Shown piece by piece: positions 7,701 to 15,000 of a DNA stretch of 17,994 bases (its first letter is position 1; each line of letters opens with the position of its first letter). The position numbers and the translations under genes are program-made. The notes under the pieces were generated by a model. The model searched no databases, had not been told where the DNA came from, and saw only the letters and a program-made list of their open reading frames with translations. The stretch covers positions 1 through 17,994 of the forward strand of contig JAKIUW010000041.1 of assembly GCA_021647365.1 (NCBI GenBank), given 5' to 3'. This DNA comes from Cocleimonas sp. GTDB lineage: Bacteria > Pseudomonadota > Gammaproteobacteria > Thiotrichales > Thiotrichaceae.

Positions 7701-9269
7701 AGTTTATTTAAACCTTGGCTACCCGAAGATATAGAGTTAAATGGTTCAGTCAGCGGTACTTACGATATACAACAAAATAATGGAAAACCCAAAGGTACAA
7801 TAAAGTTGACGTTGCCAGATAGTACTTTTACGCTCAAAGGAGAAGAGGGTGATGAGAGGACCTTTGGCTACAAAGGTGCAGAATTAAACGCAACGATAAA
7901 TAACAAAACAATAAAAGCTAAAGCGAATATGAATATTGTTAATCGTGGTAAATTAACTGCGGATGCCATCATCAAATTATCTCCACAAAATGGCAGGCAT
8001 ACCATCAATGGCACAGCTAAACTTGATGTGCCCAATATCAACTGGGCGCAAGAATTTATCCCACGTAGCCGTGGTTTGCGTGGCAAGCTCACCAGCAAGT
8101 TGACCTTCTCTGGGCTGTTAACCAAGCCTCAAATCAAAGGAAAGGTTGATATAAGTAACGCCTACTTAAGATTACCAGAAGCGGGCACAGAACTTACCAA
8201 TATTAACTTAAAGTTACGTGCAGATAAGCCAGGAACAGCAACGATTACGGGGAATATGCTAATGGGTAAAGGCGCGCTCAATGTCACGGGCAGCTTTGAT
8301 GCTAGAGATATTACTAAATGGAAGGCGACGGTAAGAGTCACAGGTAAAAATATTCTATTTATGAATACTAATGAAATTAAGGCGCGCATGACACCCGACT
8401 TAACCATTGGTGTGACACCCAAAGTAGTGAGCTTTACAGGAAAAATACTGATCCCTGAGGCGACTATAAAACTGAAAAAAATCCCAGAAAGCAGTATAGA
8501 CGAAAACAGCGATGCATTTGTCATCGGAGAAAGAAAACCAGGGGAGCAAGTTTCAGCGATAAAGATTCACCCCAAAGTCGTAATTGAATTGGGTGACAAA
8601 GTAAAGTTCAGCGCCTTTGGCTTAAACGCAAAGTTATCAGGCTCGGTAAACGTGACGCATAACCGCCGCGATATTTTAGCTAATGGCTCGTTACGCGTGA
8701 GCAATGGTAGTTATCAAGCTTACGGTCAAAATCTAAAAGTTGATAATGGACGATTAATATTCAACGGTTCGCCCAAACAAATTGGCATGGATATACGCGC
8801 CACGCGCAAAGTGGATGATACTATCGTCGGTATTCATTTGGGCGGCTCATTACTTAACCCGAAATCAAAGGTTTACTCTGATCCAACTTTACCCGAAAGT
8901 GAGGCATTAAGTTTCCTCTTAACAGGGCATAGTTTATCTACCTCATCAGGTACAGAAAGCGCGTTATTGATGTCTGCTGTACGTGGGTTAGGCATCACAG
9001 GTAGCAATAGTTTAATTCATAATATTGGTGCTGCCTTGGGCTTGGATGATGTGAATATTGTCTCTGGGGATGACCTTAATAAAAGTAAGTTACAACTAGG
9101 GAAACAATTAGGCTCACGTTTGTATGTTAAATATCTTGTTGGTTTATTTGATCAAACTCAAAAAATATCCATCAAATATAAAATAAACAAAGTATTGTCA
9201 CTTGAGGCAGAAACATCCTCTGATAGTAATTACGGTTTGGACTTCATCTATGAAATTGAGCGAGATTAG
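4746..9269 (+). CDS. tamB: Translocation and assembly module subunit TamB (AsmA-like/DUF490)
   Basis: TamB is a very long beta-groove protein anchored in the inner membrane. It spans the periplasm to TamA and is thought to carry lipids between membranes. The start is GTG at 4746, overlapping the tamA stop (GTGA), which suggests translational coupling. A signal anchor occupies about residues 14-34. A long AsmA-like beta-rich region follows, and the conserved C-terminal DUF490 domain covers roughly residues 1150-1507. Its 1507 residues exceed E. coli TamB (1259). Much of the extra length may come from five degenerate units of about 100 residues beginning at residues 381, 481, 580, 687 and 782, each opening with an (S)GxASEPxxLxW-like motif. 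Confidence 0.93.
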   Translation: MRQHLNTYLFSPLWWVLSIIILMLLLLVLTLITPYGVKAAAHLADASLEELSIKGVSGSMLVGLHIDELIWDDDGDSIALNDVDLKLQQYNIQRGRLVAEKVRAGRLTINLSNKKSEGDITRLPDFGLPLNINAHLVQLDSLQITQDVPDDAGARTLLFQIRDMALKKVTINDGKLRFRKLTGKPIILDQPLEINVTEGKLNMDFPHDISTSGNITYKHSEFGELEGNIELAGTLTNYSFTGDVNHKQKDLGTQTIKLSGEGDYKRVHLEKVTLNSPHGVIEAKGRVLFDPDVSWAFKVDGKDLSTTKFLADWPATVDADLRYNGNYIDGRVENNITITSIEGKLREYDLKLSGYITEKEGSLNTDGLDLQLGDNQLTIIGKASEPYNLKWDIDAENIKQMLPKQLADLNVAGSVIGSGTLKGKLNKPEISLNIVANDLEYEDYKQSKESLSLKGDLSLDNGALQVNNFKIINGKNTVKVSGQASEPFDLKWDIDAKTLKQLSPSLAGRIKGSGVLKGTLKQPEAKLKIATNGLVYKDIKQGKETLLIEADIGLSRTAKGDIIQLKTVSLKSGKNKLEASGQASEPFDLKWKIDANSLQQVSPLLGLLLEKKLAGKIKGEGSLKGTLKKPEVKIKLTANNLVYDDIQQGKETIFVEGNLGFIRVGNKDVIRLNDLKLKSGSNTLQVSGQASEPLKLNIKVNALKLAEISPDISGSIKGTAQILGSYKSPTIKTDLTASNLRYKKDRISEAGMRVKGEVQFVEGVPIIKSMTTYVGENKILISGRATSPFDMTWDIEAKKLNQLYPGLKGYVVAKGKLQGTIDKPIINGTGEAKNISFQDFKLGSGNIIAQTNNGVYKIIGKIKKLQSADQKINQATFDVNGRIENHSIKAFIDHDEGKVKLTANGAWSNETWKGNLKKLEVKDTQAGDWRLQNPTQISLSKNGFSSKRFCLSGKVTSENTQICSATSWSKAGGLVAKGSLSKTPLSLFKPWLPEDIELNGSVSGTYDIQQNNGKPKGTIKLTLPDSTFTLKGEEGDERTFGYKGAELNATINNKTIKAKANMNIVNRGKLTADAIIKLSPQNGRHTINGTAKLDVPNINWAQEFIPRSRGLRGKLTSKLTFSGLLTKPQIKGKVDISNAYLRLPEAGTELTNINLKLRADKPGTATITGNMLMGKGALNVTGSFDARDITKWKATVRVTGKNILFMNTNEIKARMTPDLTIGVTPKVVSFTGKILIPEATIKLKKIPESSIDENSDAFVIGERKPGEQVSAIKIHPKVVIELGDKVKFSAFGLNAKLSGSVNVTHNRRDILANGSLRVSNGSYQAYGQNLKVDNGRLIFNGSPKQIGMDIRATRKVDDTIVGIHLGGSLLNPKSKVYSDPTLPESEALSFLLTGHSLSTSSGTESALLMSAVRGLGITGSNSLIHNIGAALGLDDVNIVSGDDLNKSKLQLGKQLGSRLYVKYLVGLFDQTQKISIKYKINKVLSLEAETSSDSNYGLDFIYEIERD
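5883..7350 (+). repeat. Five tandem repeats of about 100 codons inside tamB
   Basis: Units start near 5886, 6186, 6483, 6804 and 7089 (spacings of about 95-107 codons). Each begins with GKASEPY, SGQASEPF, SGQASEPF, SGQASEPL or SGRATSPF. An alternating (W)DIDA segment, an IKGxGxLKGTLKxPE segment and a KQGKET-like segment follow in the first units. Units 2 and 3 are close even in DNA around their opening motif, implying a fairly recent duplication or gene conversion. Units 4 and 5 are more diverged. The end of unit 5 is approximate. Confidence 0.8.
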
Positions 9270-9271
9270 TC

Positions 9272-9637
9272 ATGCCATTGTTATTAGCTGTGAGTGAAAT
9301 TGGAGGTTATCCAAATTTCACGCCGTTGTACGAAAAGCTGGGTTATCAAGTCATTACTGAAACCAGTATGCGCAAAGTGCTAAAGCTGTTAAAGAAAAAT
9401 ACGCCACAAGTGGTCGTTGCAGAATTTAATTATCAATTTGATTTTAGAGATCGCACCAGCTCCTTGGAATCCATGATGTCCGTTGTGCAGCGCTACCCTG
9501 ATATCAAAGTGATTATCTTTTATGATAAAGAACACAAAGCGCAACTGTCTAAGCTAGAAGCCCGCTATACGTTATCAAAGACTTTGGCTTTTCCTCTTGT
9601 TGAAAGTGATTTAGAAGCCGTTATAGTTGGTTTGTGA
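9272..9637 (+). CDS. Small receiver-like protein of unknown function
   Basis: A 121-residue soluble protein that begins two bases after the tamB stop, so it is probably co-transcribed with tamA-tamB. The alternating hydrophobic strands and helices (LLLAVSE, YQVITE, QVVVAEFNY, IKVIIFYDKEH, TLAFPL) resemble a CheY-like alpha/beta receiver fold. The strand that should end in the phosphorylated Asp reads VVVAEFNY (about residues 47-54), so the phospho-acceptor appears to be replaced. This would be a pseudo-receiver if the fold is right. A Lys near the end of the third strand region (YDKEH) is present. No output domain exists. I recall similar short proteins in gammaproteobacteria, but no function. 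Confidence 0.7.
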   Translation: MPLLLAVSEIGGYPNFTPLYEKLGYQVITETSMRKVLKLLKKNTPQVVVAEFNYQFDFRDRTSSLESMMSVVQRYPDIKVIIFYDKEHKAQLSKLEARYTLSKTLAFPLVESDLEAVIVGL

Positions 9638-9641
9638 ATGT

Positions 9642-9668
9642 ATCATGTAAAAGTGGGGGGGTGTGCTT
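9642..9668 (+). repeat. 27-bp G-run repeat, copy 2
   Basis: Identical to copy 1. It begins 5 bp after the stop of the receiver-like gene and supplies two bases of the stop codon (9667-9669) of the convergent phosphoribosyltransferase. Flanking AATGTAT (9637-9643) and ATACATT (9669-9675) are perfect inverted repeats, so the G-run would sit in the loop of a hairpin between convergent genes. Confidence 0.92.
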
Positions 9669-10257
9669 ATACATTATTCTCAATTAAATCAGGCTTTATA
9701 AATGGCATTAAAAAGGGCTTATGTTCTTTGAGTTCATTCAGCGATAATCCGTTCATTTCATAGGGGAACACCAGCCAATCTTCCGTTTGATGCAAAGTAA
9801 AGTCAGGCTCAAAATCTACCGCTTTGTATGATGGGCGCTGCCATAATGTTGCGACTCTAACATCGTGTGGCATATTTCTTTTTAATCGCAAACGTAGGCG
9901 TTTGATAACGGCATCAATATTTTTACCCGTGCTAAATACGTCATCGACAATCAATAATGAATCATCAGCATTAAGATTTTCAAGCAAGAAACGCGTGCCG
10001 TGCACGCGTAATTCGGCATCGGGCGAGGCCACGCTTTCGTGATAATACGGTTGCCCACGATAGGATGTCCGAAGTGAAATATGGTTGGTTTCAACACCTA
10101 ACGTTTGTAAGCACTCTTGAACGTAAATGCCGACTGAACTACCACCACGCCAAAGGCCAACAATAAAAGTGGGCTTAAAACCGTTTTCAAAAATAGTTAC
10201 CCCAAGCTTGAATGAATCTAGGATCAGGGTTTCTTCATCGAGGAATTTCTTTTTCAT
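9667..10257 (-). CDS. Phosphoribosyltransferase family protein (purine-salvage type)
   Basis: A 196-residue type I phosphoribosyltransferase. The PRPP-binding loop is clear at residues 103-112 (IVDDVFSTGK). The family element FIVGLWRGGSSVG (31-43) contains the loop before the first core helix. Proteins of this type are often annotated as hypoxanthine (or xanthine/guanine) phosphoribosyltransferases, but the base specificity cannot be read here. The plus-strand gene across a 54-bp spacer is a clear paralogue (DSFKL, FIxxxWRGG, LLIVDDVFxTG, WLxxP shared). No Shine-Dalgarno precedes the ATG. The stop TAA uses the edge of repeat copy 2. Confidence 0.85.
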   Translation of the reverse strand: MKKKFLDEETLILDSFKLGVTIFENGFKPTFIVGLWRGGSSVGIYVQECLQTLGVETNHISLRTSYRGQPYYHESVASPDAELRVHGTRFLLENLNADDSLLIVDDVFSTGKNIDAVIKRLRLRLKRNMPHDVRVATLWQRPSYKAVDFEPDFTLHQTEDWLVFPYEMNGLSLNELKEHKPFLMPFIKPDLIENNV

Positions 10258-10311
10258 TATATGTATTTAAAGTGTGCCTTTAAAATCTAAAAATAGAATA
10301 TACTCACAACA
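10258..10311. promoter_or_regulatory. Divergent control region of the two phosphoribosyltransferase genes, with palindrome
   Basis: This 54-bp spacer holds a perfect inverted repeat, TTTAAAG (10266-10272) and CTTTAAA (10278-10284), a possible operator. TATACT at 10299-10304 lies seven bases before the plus-strand ATG, with no Shine-Dalgarno between. On the minus strand only a weak TTAAAT lies at the equivalent distance. No convincing -35 box was found. Confidence 0.45.
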
Positions 10312-10875
10312 ATGAGTAAAGTCTATTTAACAGCGCAAAGCCTTCTGGAAGATTCGTTTAAGTTGGCAAGCTTAGTTCTTGAGAGTGGTTTTGAGCCAAC
10401 CTTCATTATCGCGGTATGGAGAGGTGGTGCGCCGATAGGCATTGCGGTGCAGGAATATCTGCATTTTCACGGTATCCATGCGGACAATATTGCCATTCGC
10501 ACATCATCCTACAGCGGCATCGACAATCAAGCGCGCCAAGTGAAAGTATTGGGCTTGGAATACCTCGTTAAAAACATGAAGCACGATGATCGTTTATTAA
10601 TTGTCGATGATGTTTTTGATACAGGACGTTCGGTTGAAGCCATTATCAATGAGCTGCGAGACAGATTACGTTTAAATACACCTGAAGATATTCGTATCGC
10701 CGTGCCGTATTACAAACCTACGCGTAACCAAATTGGTAAAGCACCTGATTACGTCGTACATGAAACGGCAGATTGGTTGAAATATCCGCATTCACTGGAA
10801 GGCTTAACCGCAGAAGAGATGCGCGAAAAGCGCCCTGAGATTTATGAAATTATTAAGGAGCATTTGCCGAGCTAG
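10312..10875 (+). CDS. Phosphoribosyltransferase family protein (purine-salvage type), paralogue
   Basis: A 187-residue type I phosphoribosyltransferase with PRPP loop IVDDVFDTGRS at residues 97-107 and the early element FIIAVWRGGAPIG (31-43). It lines up with its minus-strand neighbour from the N-terminal DSFKL to the C-terminal WLxxP region, which also supports the chosen start. They differ in the segment after IRT/LRT (residues 63-80), where substrate-side contacts would be expected, so the two may accept different bases. The -10-like TATACT ends seven bases before the ATG with no Shine-Dalgarno, consistent with a leaderless transcript. Repeat copy 3 begins 7 bp after the stop. Confidence 0.86.
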   Translation: MSKVYLTAQSLLEDSFKLASLVLESGFEPTFIIAVWRGGAPIGIAVQEYLHFHGIHADNIAIRTSSYSGIDNQARQVKVLGLEYLVKNMKHDDRLLIVDDVFDTGRSVEAIINELRDRLRLNTPEDIRIAVPYYKPTRNQIGKAPDYVVHETADWLKYPHSLEGLTAEEMREKRPEIYEIIKEHLPS

Positions 10876-10882
10876 CTGAAAC

Positions 10883-10909
10883 ATCATGTAAAAGTGGGGG
10901 GGTGTGCTT
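10883..10909 (+). repeat. 27-bp G-run repeat, copy 3
   Basis: Identical to copies 1 and 2. It lies between the convergent plus-strand phosphoribosyltransferase and the minus-strand membrane ORF, and encodes the last residues and stop of the latter in its present frame. Flanks CTAGCTGAAA (10872-10881) and TTTTATCGAG (10908-10917) can form an imperfect stem. Confidence 0.92.
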
Positions 10910-11204
10910 TTATCGAGATACTGCACTCACAATAGCTGCGAAAATCATCCACGATATGATCGCCGTTGCAGTAATAAATAATGCAATATAATATATACCG
11001 CACCATAGGTTGGTTATTTATCTTTTGCTCTATCGCTTTTTGAATAAATAACAAAACTAATCCAATAGGTAACAACATAAAACCAAGTAACCTAGTATTA
11101 AAGTCATTGAGTAAGGTGCTATATAAGAGCAATAGCAGACTAACCGCAAGTATTATCCGTGCAATGACTTTTAAGGCATGTTTTATAAGTATTTTAATAC
11201 TCAT
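10884..11204 (-). CDS. Small membrane protein of unknown function, probably frameshifted near its 3' end
   Basis: The open frame encodes 106 residues. Two membrane segments lie near residues 12-30 and 38-55, followed by a Cys-rich polar tail ending in AHPPTFT, which repeat copy 3 encodes. The tail looks wrong: a frame change near 11000-11020 instead gives a third membrane segment beginning WCGIYYIALFITATAIISW and continuing to AVSR. It then stops at TAA (10910-10912), the triplet directly next to the repeat. In that frame the gene would end just before the repeat, as other genes here do. I infer a one-base indel, either a real mutation or a sequence error. No function recognised; the gene lies 14 bp downstream of the phosphodiesterase and probably shares its transcript. 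Confidence 0.6.
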   Translation of the reverse strand: MSIKILIKHALKVIARIILAVSLLLLLYSTLLNDFNTRLLGFMLLPIGLVLLFIQKAIEQKINNQPMVRYILYCIIYYCNGDHIVDDFRSYCECSISIKAHPPTFT

Positions 11205-11218
11205 TTAATGAAGTGCTT

Positions 11219-11944
11219 TTAATTATTTTCTAGCAACAAAACAATATCATCCGTCTCAATCATATCCACATCGTTACGGTTTAGTATTTTAGCTGCCTCA
11301 GCAATATTATTAATTGAATAAATCACCCACTTCCAATTACCTTGCCATAATGTATCTTTTGGCATGATGGTGTACGAACAAATTAAATATTCTGGCTTTA
11401 GTTTTTTGGCAATGTCTAAGTTACTGGTTTCATAGTCATAAAATACAAATCCAGTGTGCAACTTGCTGTGTTTCTTGGTGTATTCAAGCACATCTAAGCC
11501 AAATGAAATTACGATGGACTGAGCTTCGTGACCCTTTAGCGCTTCTAAAAAGGGTTTCATAAAAGTATCCAAGCCCCACTGCCAAACACTTTCTCTTTTC
11601 ACTTCTACCAAAGCTTGTGCTTTTGGATAACGAGAAAATAACGCCATGATATCACTCAAAAAAGACACATGAGTAGGGTAATGGCGCTCGCCAAATTTTG
11701 AAGGTTCATGAACGCTAATAGTACGCATTTTAGTATCACCAGTCTCAAATAAGTAGGCTGGGTTATTTGCAGTGCGTTTAAAGTCTGTATCGTGGATAAC
11801 CACTAGTGACTTATCCGCGTTCATCTGTACATCAAATTCCACAAATAACGCACCTGCGCGTAGTGCCGCCTCGATTCCAGCGTAAGAATTTTCAGGGTAA
11901 TTAGTGTTGTCGCCTCGGTGAGCGATTAGTCTTTTAGCATTCAT
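11219..11944 (-). CDS. Glycerophosphodiester phosphodiesterase family protein
   Basis: A 241-residue TIM-barrel phosphodiesterase without a signal peptide, so probably cytoplasmic. The family hydrolyses glycerophosphodiesters (deacylated phospholipid head groups) to glycerol-3-phosphate and an alcohol. Diagnostic residues are IAHRGD (7-12) with the catalytic His and Arg, PENS (17-20), EFDVQ (36-40) with metal-binding Glu and Asp, HD (51-52) with the second catalytic His, VEVK (113-116) and a C-terminal IETDD motif. The start at 11944-11942 gives the normal short N-terminus before the HRG motif. A minus-strand TATAGT (11956-11951) ends six bases before the ATG. It is transcribed away from the FAD dehydrogenase, and a small membrane ORF follows it. 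Specificity among glycerophosphodiesters is not readable. Confidence 0.9.
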   Translation of the reverse strand: MNAKRLIAHRGDNTNYPENSYAGIEAALRAGALFVEFDVQMNADKSLVVIHDTDFKRTANNPAYLFETGDTKMRTISVHEPSKFGERHYPTHVSFLSDIMALFSRYPKAQALVEVKRESVWQWGLDTFMKPFLEALKGHEAQSIVISFGLDVLEYTKKHSKLHTGFVFYDYETSNLDIAKKLKPEYLICSYTIMPKDTLWQGNWKWVIYSINNIAEAAKILNRNDVDMIETDDIVLLLENN

Positions 11945-12057
11945 AGCCCTACTATAGTCAAAAAATCCACAAGAAAGTTTCTTTATTTCGACTATTTCAA
12001 GCTGTTATCCCTCATGTTATTCCCTATGTAAGAATTAAAGGTTAAAATGCGCGCCTG
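11945..12057. promoter_or_regulatory. Divergent promoter region between phosphodiesterase and FAD dehydrogenase
   Basis: A 113-bp AT-rich spacer. On the minus strand TATAGT (11956-11951) lies six bases before the phosphodiesterase ATG. On the plus strand TAAAAT (12043-12048) lies nine bases before the dehydrogenase ATG, with only a weak TTCCCT 17 bp further up. No Shine-Dalgarno precedes the dehydrogenase ATG. No strong palindrome was found. Confidence 0.45.
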
Positions 12058-15000
12058 ATGAAAGCACCTTATCGTGAAATTCCTTATAACTACACTTCTT
12101 TTTCGGATAGAGAAATCATCCTGCGTGTGCTGGGTAAACGTGCGTGGGAGATACTAGAAACATTACGAGAGAGGCGTTCTACAGGGCTTTCTGCCCACAT
12201 GCTATTAGAAGTTTTGGGCGATATTTGGGTGGTAATGCGCAACCCGTATATTCAAGATGACTTGCTCGAAAACGAAAAACGCCGTTATTCATTAATACAA
12301 ACCATGCGTGAGCGTCTTGATCGAATTAAAGAGCGTGCGGACGGTAACGCACTAACACTAGAATTGGTAGAAATAGGGCAGAAATCGGTCGATGGTTTTG
12401 CAACATGGTTTTCAGATTATTATGCGTTGCGAAAAAAAGCGATTCGAAAATTCCGCCATATCACTCGCAAAGATAATATTCAGTTTGATGGTTTGGCACG
12501 TGTCTCACACGTAACAGATGCGACAGATTGGCGTGTTGAGCTACCTTTTGTGGTGCTAACACCTGATACCGAAAGCGAGATTGCAGAGCTAGTACAAACC
12601 TGTATAAAGTTAGGTTTAACCGTCATTCCACGTGGTGGTGGCACAGGTTACACAGGTGGTGCAATTCCGCTAGATGCGATGAGCGCTGTGATTAACACTG
12701 AAAAGCTCGAAACATTGAGCGAAATACATTGGGCAAAGTTGCACGGTGTTGAAGAAGCAGTAGCCGTTATTCGCGCAGATGCGGGAGTAGTTACTCGACG
12801 AGTATCTGATGCAGCGGATGTGGCTGGCTTAGTGTTTGCGGTTGACCCGACTTCTCAAGATGCATCAACTATTGGCGGCAATGTTTCCATGAATGCAGGC
12901 GGTAAAAAAGCCGTTATGTGGGGTACAGCCTTGGATAACCTCGTGTCATGGCGCATGGTAACGCCTGATGCTGAATGGCTTGAGGTCACTCGTTTAAATC
13001 ACAACTTGGGTAAAATTCACGATCAAAAAGAAGTCAGCTTCCGTGTGCGCCGTTTTGAAAAAGATGCTACAACCCAAAAAGGTGAAGATGAAGTTCTAAA
13101 CTTCGCGGGCAGTTTCTTCCGTAAAGAAGGCTTAGGCAAAGACGTAACCAACAAATTCTTAGGTGGTTTACCGGGCATTCAAAAAGAAGGTTGCGATGGT
13201 TTAATTACCTCATCTGAATTTATCTTACACAGAATGCCAGAACAGGTGCGCACCGTATGTTTAGAATTTTACGGTACAGATTTACAAGAAGCGGTGCCAG
13301 CAATTGTAGAAGTAAAAGACTATCTTGATGGTAACGATAATATCTTGCTGGCAGGTTTAGAGCATTTAGATGAGCGCTATGTAAAAGCAGTGAAATATAC
13401 GCCTAAAGCAGCGCGTGGCTCATTCCCTAAAATGGTATTGATCGCTGATATTGTGGGTGATGACGATGCTCATGTGGCCGAAGCCGCCTCAATAGTTATC
13501 AAGCTTGCTAATGCTCGTAATGGTGAAGGTTTTATAGCCGTAAGCCCAGAAGCCCGCCGACAATTTTGGGCGGATCGAGCTCGCACTGCCGCTATCGCCG
13601 CGCATACAAACGCATTCAAAATAAATGAAGATGTGGTGATCCCACTGCATAATCTTGGCGCATATAGCGAAGGTATTGAACGCATCAATATTTATCAGTC
13701 TTTGCAAAATAAAATCAAACTGATTGATACCGCGTTAGAGACTTTTACGGGTGATTTATCTGATTCACTTAAACAAAAGCTACGTAATCTGCCAGATTAT
13801 GAAAAAAGCGATGAAAATGATGCGATTCTGCAATCAAAGAAAGACCATGCTGCAAAGTTTTTAAACGAAATTCGCACCCGCTGGCAAACTATTTTTGATA
13901 ACTTTGAAGAAGATGCAACAAAGTTTAAAGACCTGCTCGACGATGCAACACAGCAAAAAATGCGCAAGGGCGATAAGCTCATCAATCTATTATTGCGTCG
14001 TGATTTACGCATCTCTTACAAAACAGAAATCAAACAACAGCTTGATGATGTTTTTACAGGGCAAACGCTGGAGCCTCTGCGTGATGTACTTGATGATGTG
14101 CACACAAAAGTACTTTCAAGCCGATTGTTTGTAGCGCTACATATGCATGCAGGTGATGGCAATGTGCATACCAATATTCCTGTTAATTCAAATGATTACG
14201 AGATGATGCAAGAGGCGGAACGTATCGTCGATCAGGTTATGGAGTTGGCAATTTCGTTAGATGGCGTTATCTCCGGTGAGCACGGTATTGGTTTAACAAA
14301 AATGCATTATCTGCAAGATGATGTAATCCAAGATTTTGCAAAATACAAAGCAGATGTTGATCCTAACGGACACTTTAACCGTGGCAAACTGATGCCTGAT
14401 TCTGGTTTGCAAAATGCCTACACACCATCACTGCGTTTAGTTGAGCGCGAAGCCTTATTGTTAGAGCATAATGAGTTGGGCGCACTTAACGATGACATTA
14501 AAGACTGTCTGCGTTGTGGTAAATGTAAGCCTGTATGTACCACACATATTCCGCGTGCAAATTTACTGTATTCGCCACGCGATAAAATCCTCGCAACCGG
14601 TTTAATACTCGAAGCATTTTTATATGAAGAACAAACACGCCGTGGTATTTCACTACGCCATTTTGAAGAAATGAACGACGTAGCAGACCACTGTACCGTG
14701 TGTCACAAATGCCTAAATCCATGCCCAGTGAATATTGATTTTGGCGACGTTACCGTGCGTATGCGCAGTATTTTAAAAGATCGCAAACAAAAGAAATTCA
14801 ACGTGATCACATGGGCATCCATGCAGTTTTTAAATATAAAAGACCCCACCACCATTAAAATTATGCGTGTTGGATTAGTGCAGCTCGGCTACAAATCACA
14901 GCGCTTCGGGCACAAAATATTCAAACGTTTAGGCTTATTAAAACCGAGCAAACGCCCAACAGGTACAACAGGCAAAACACCAATCAATGAATACGTAATT

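Noticed and set aside
8162..8524. A 120-residue minus-strand open frame inside tamB, and similar long antisense frames in dacB and the FAD dehydrogenase.
   Set aside because: They are antisense shadows of strongly conserved plus-strand genes, with no recognisable domain.
9637..9675. The hairpin around repeat copy 2 as an ordinary intrinsic terminator.
   Set aside because: The stem is AT-rich with a large G-rich loop and no T-tract follows, so it does not fit the usual form; kept only as a possible structured element.
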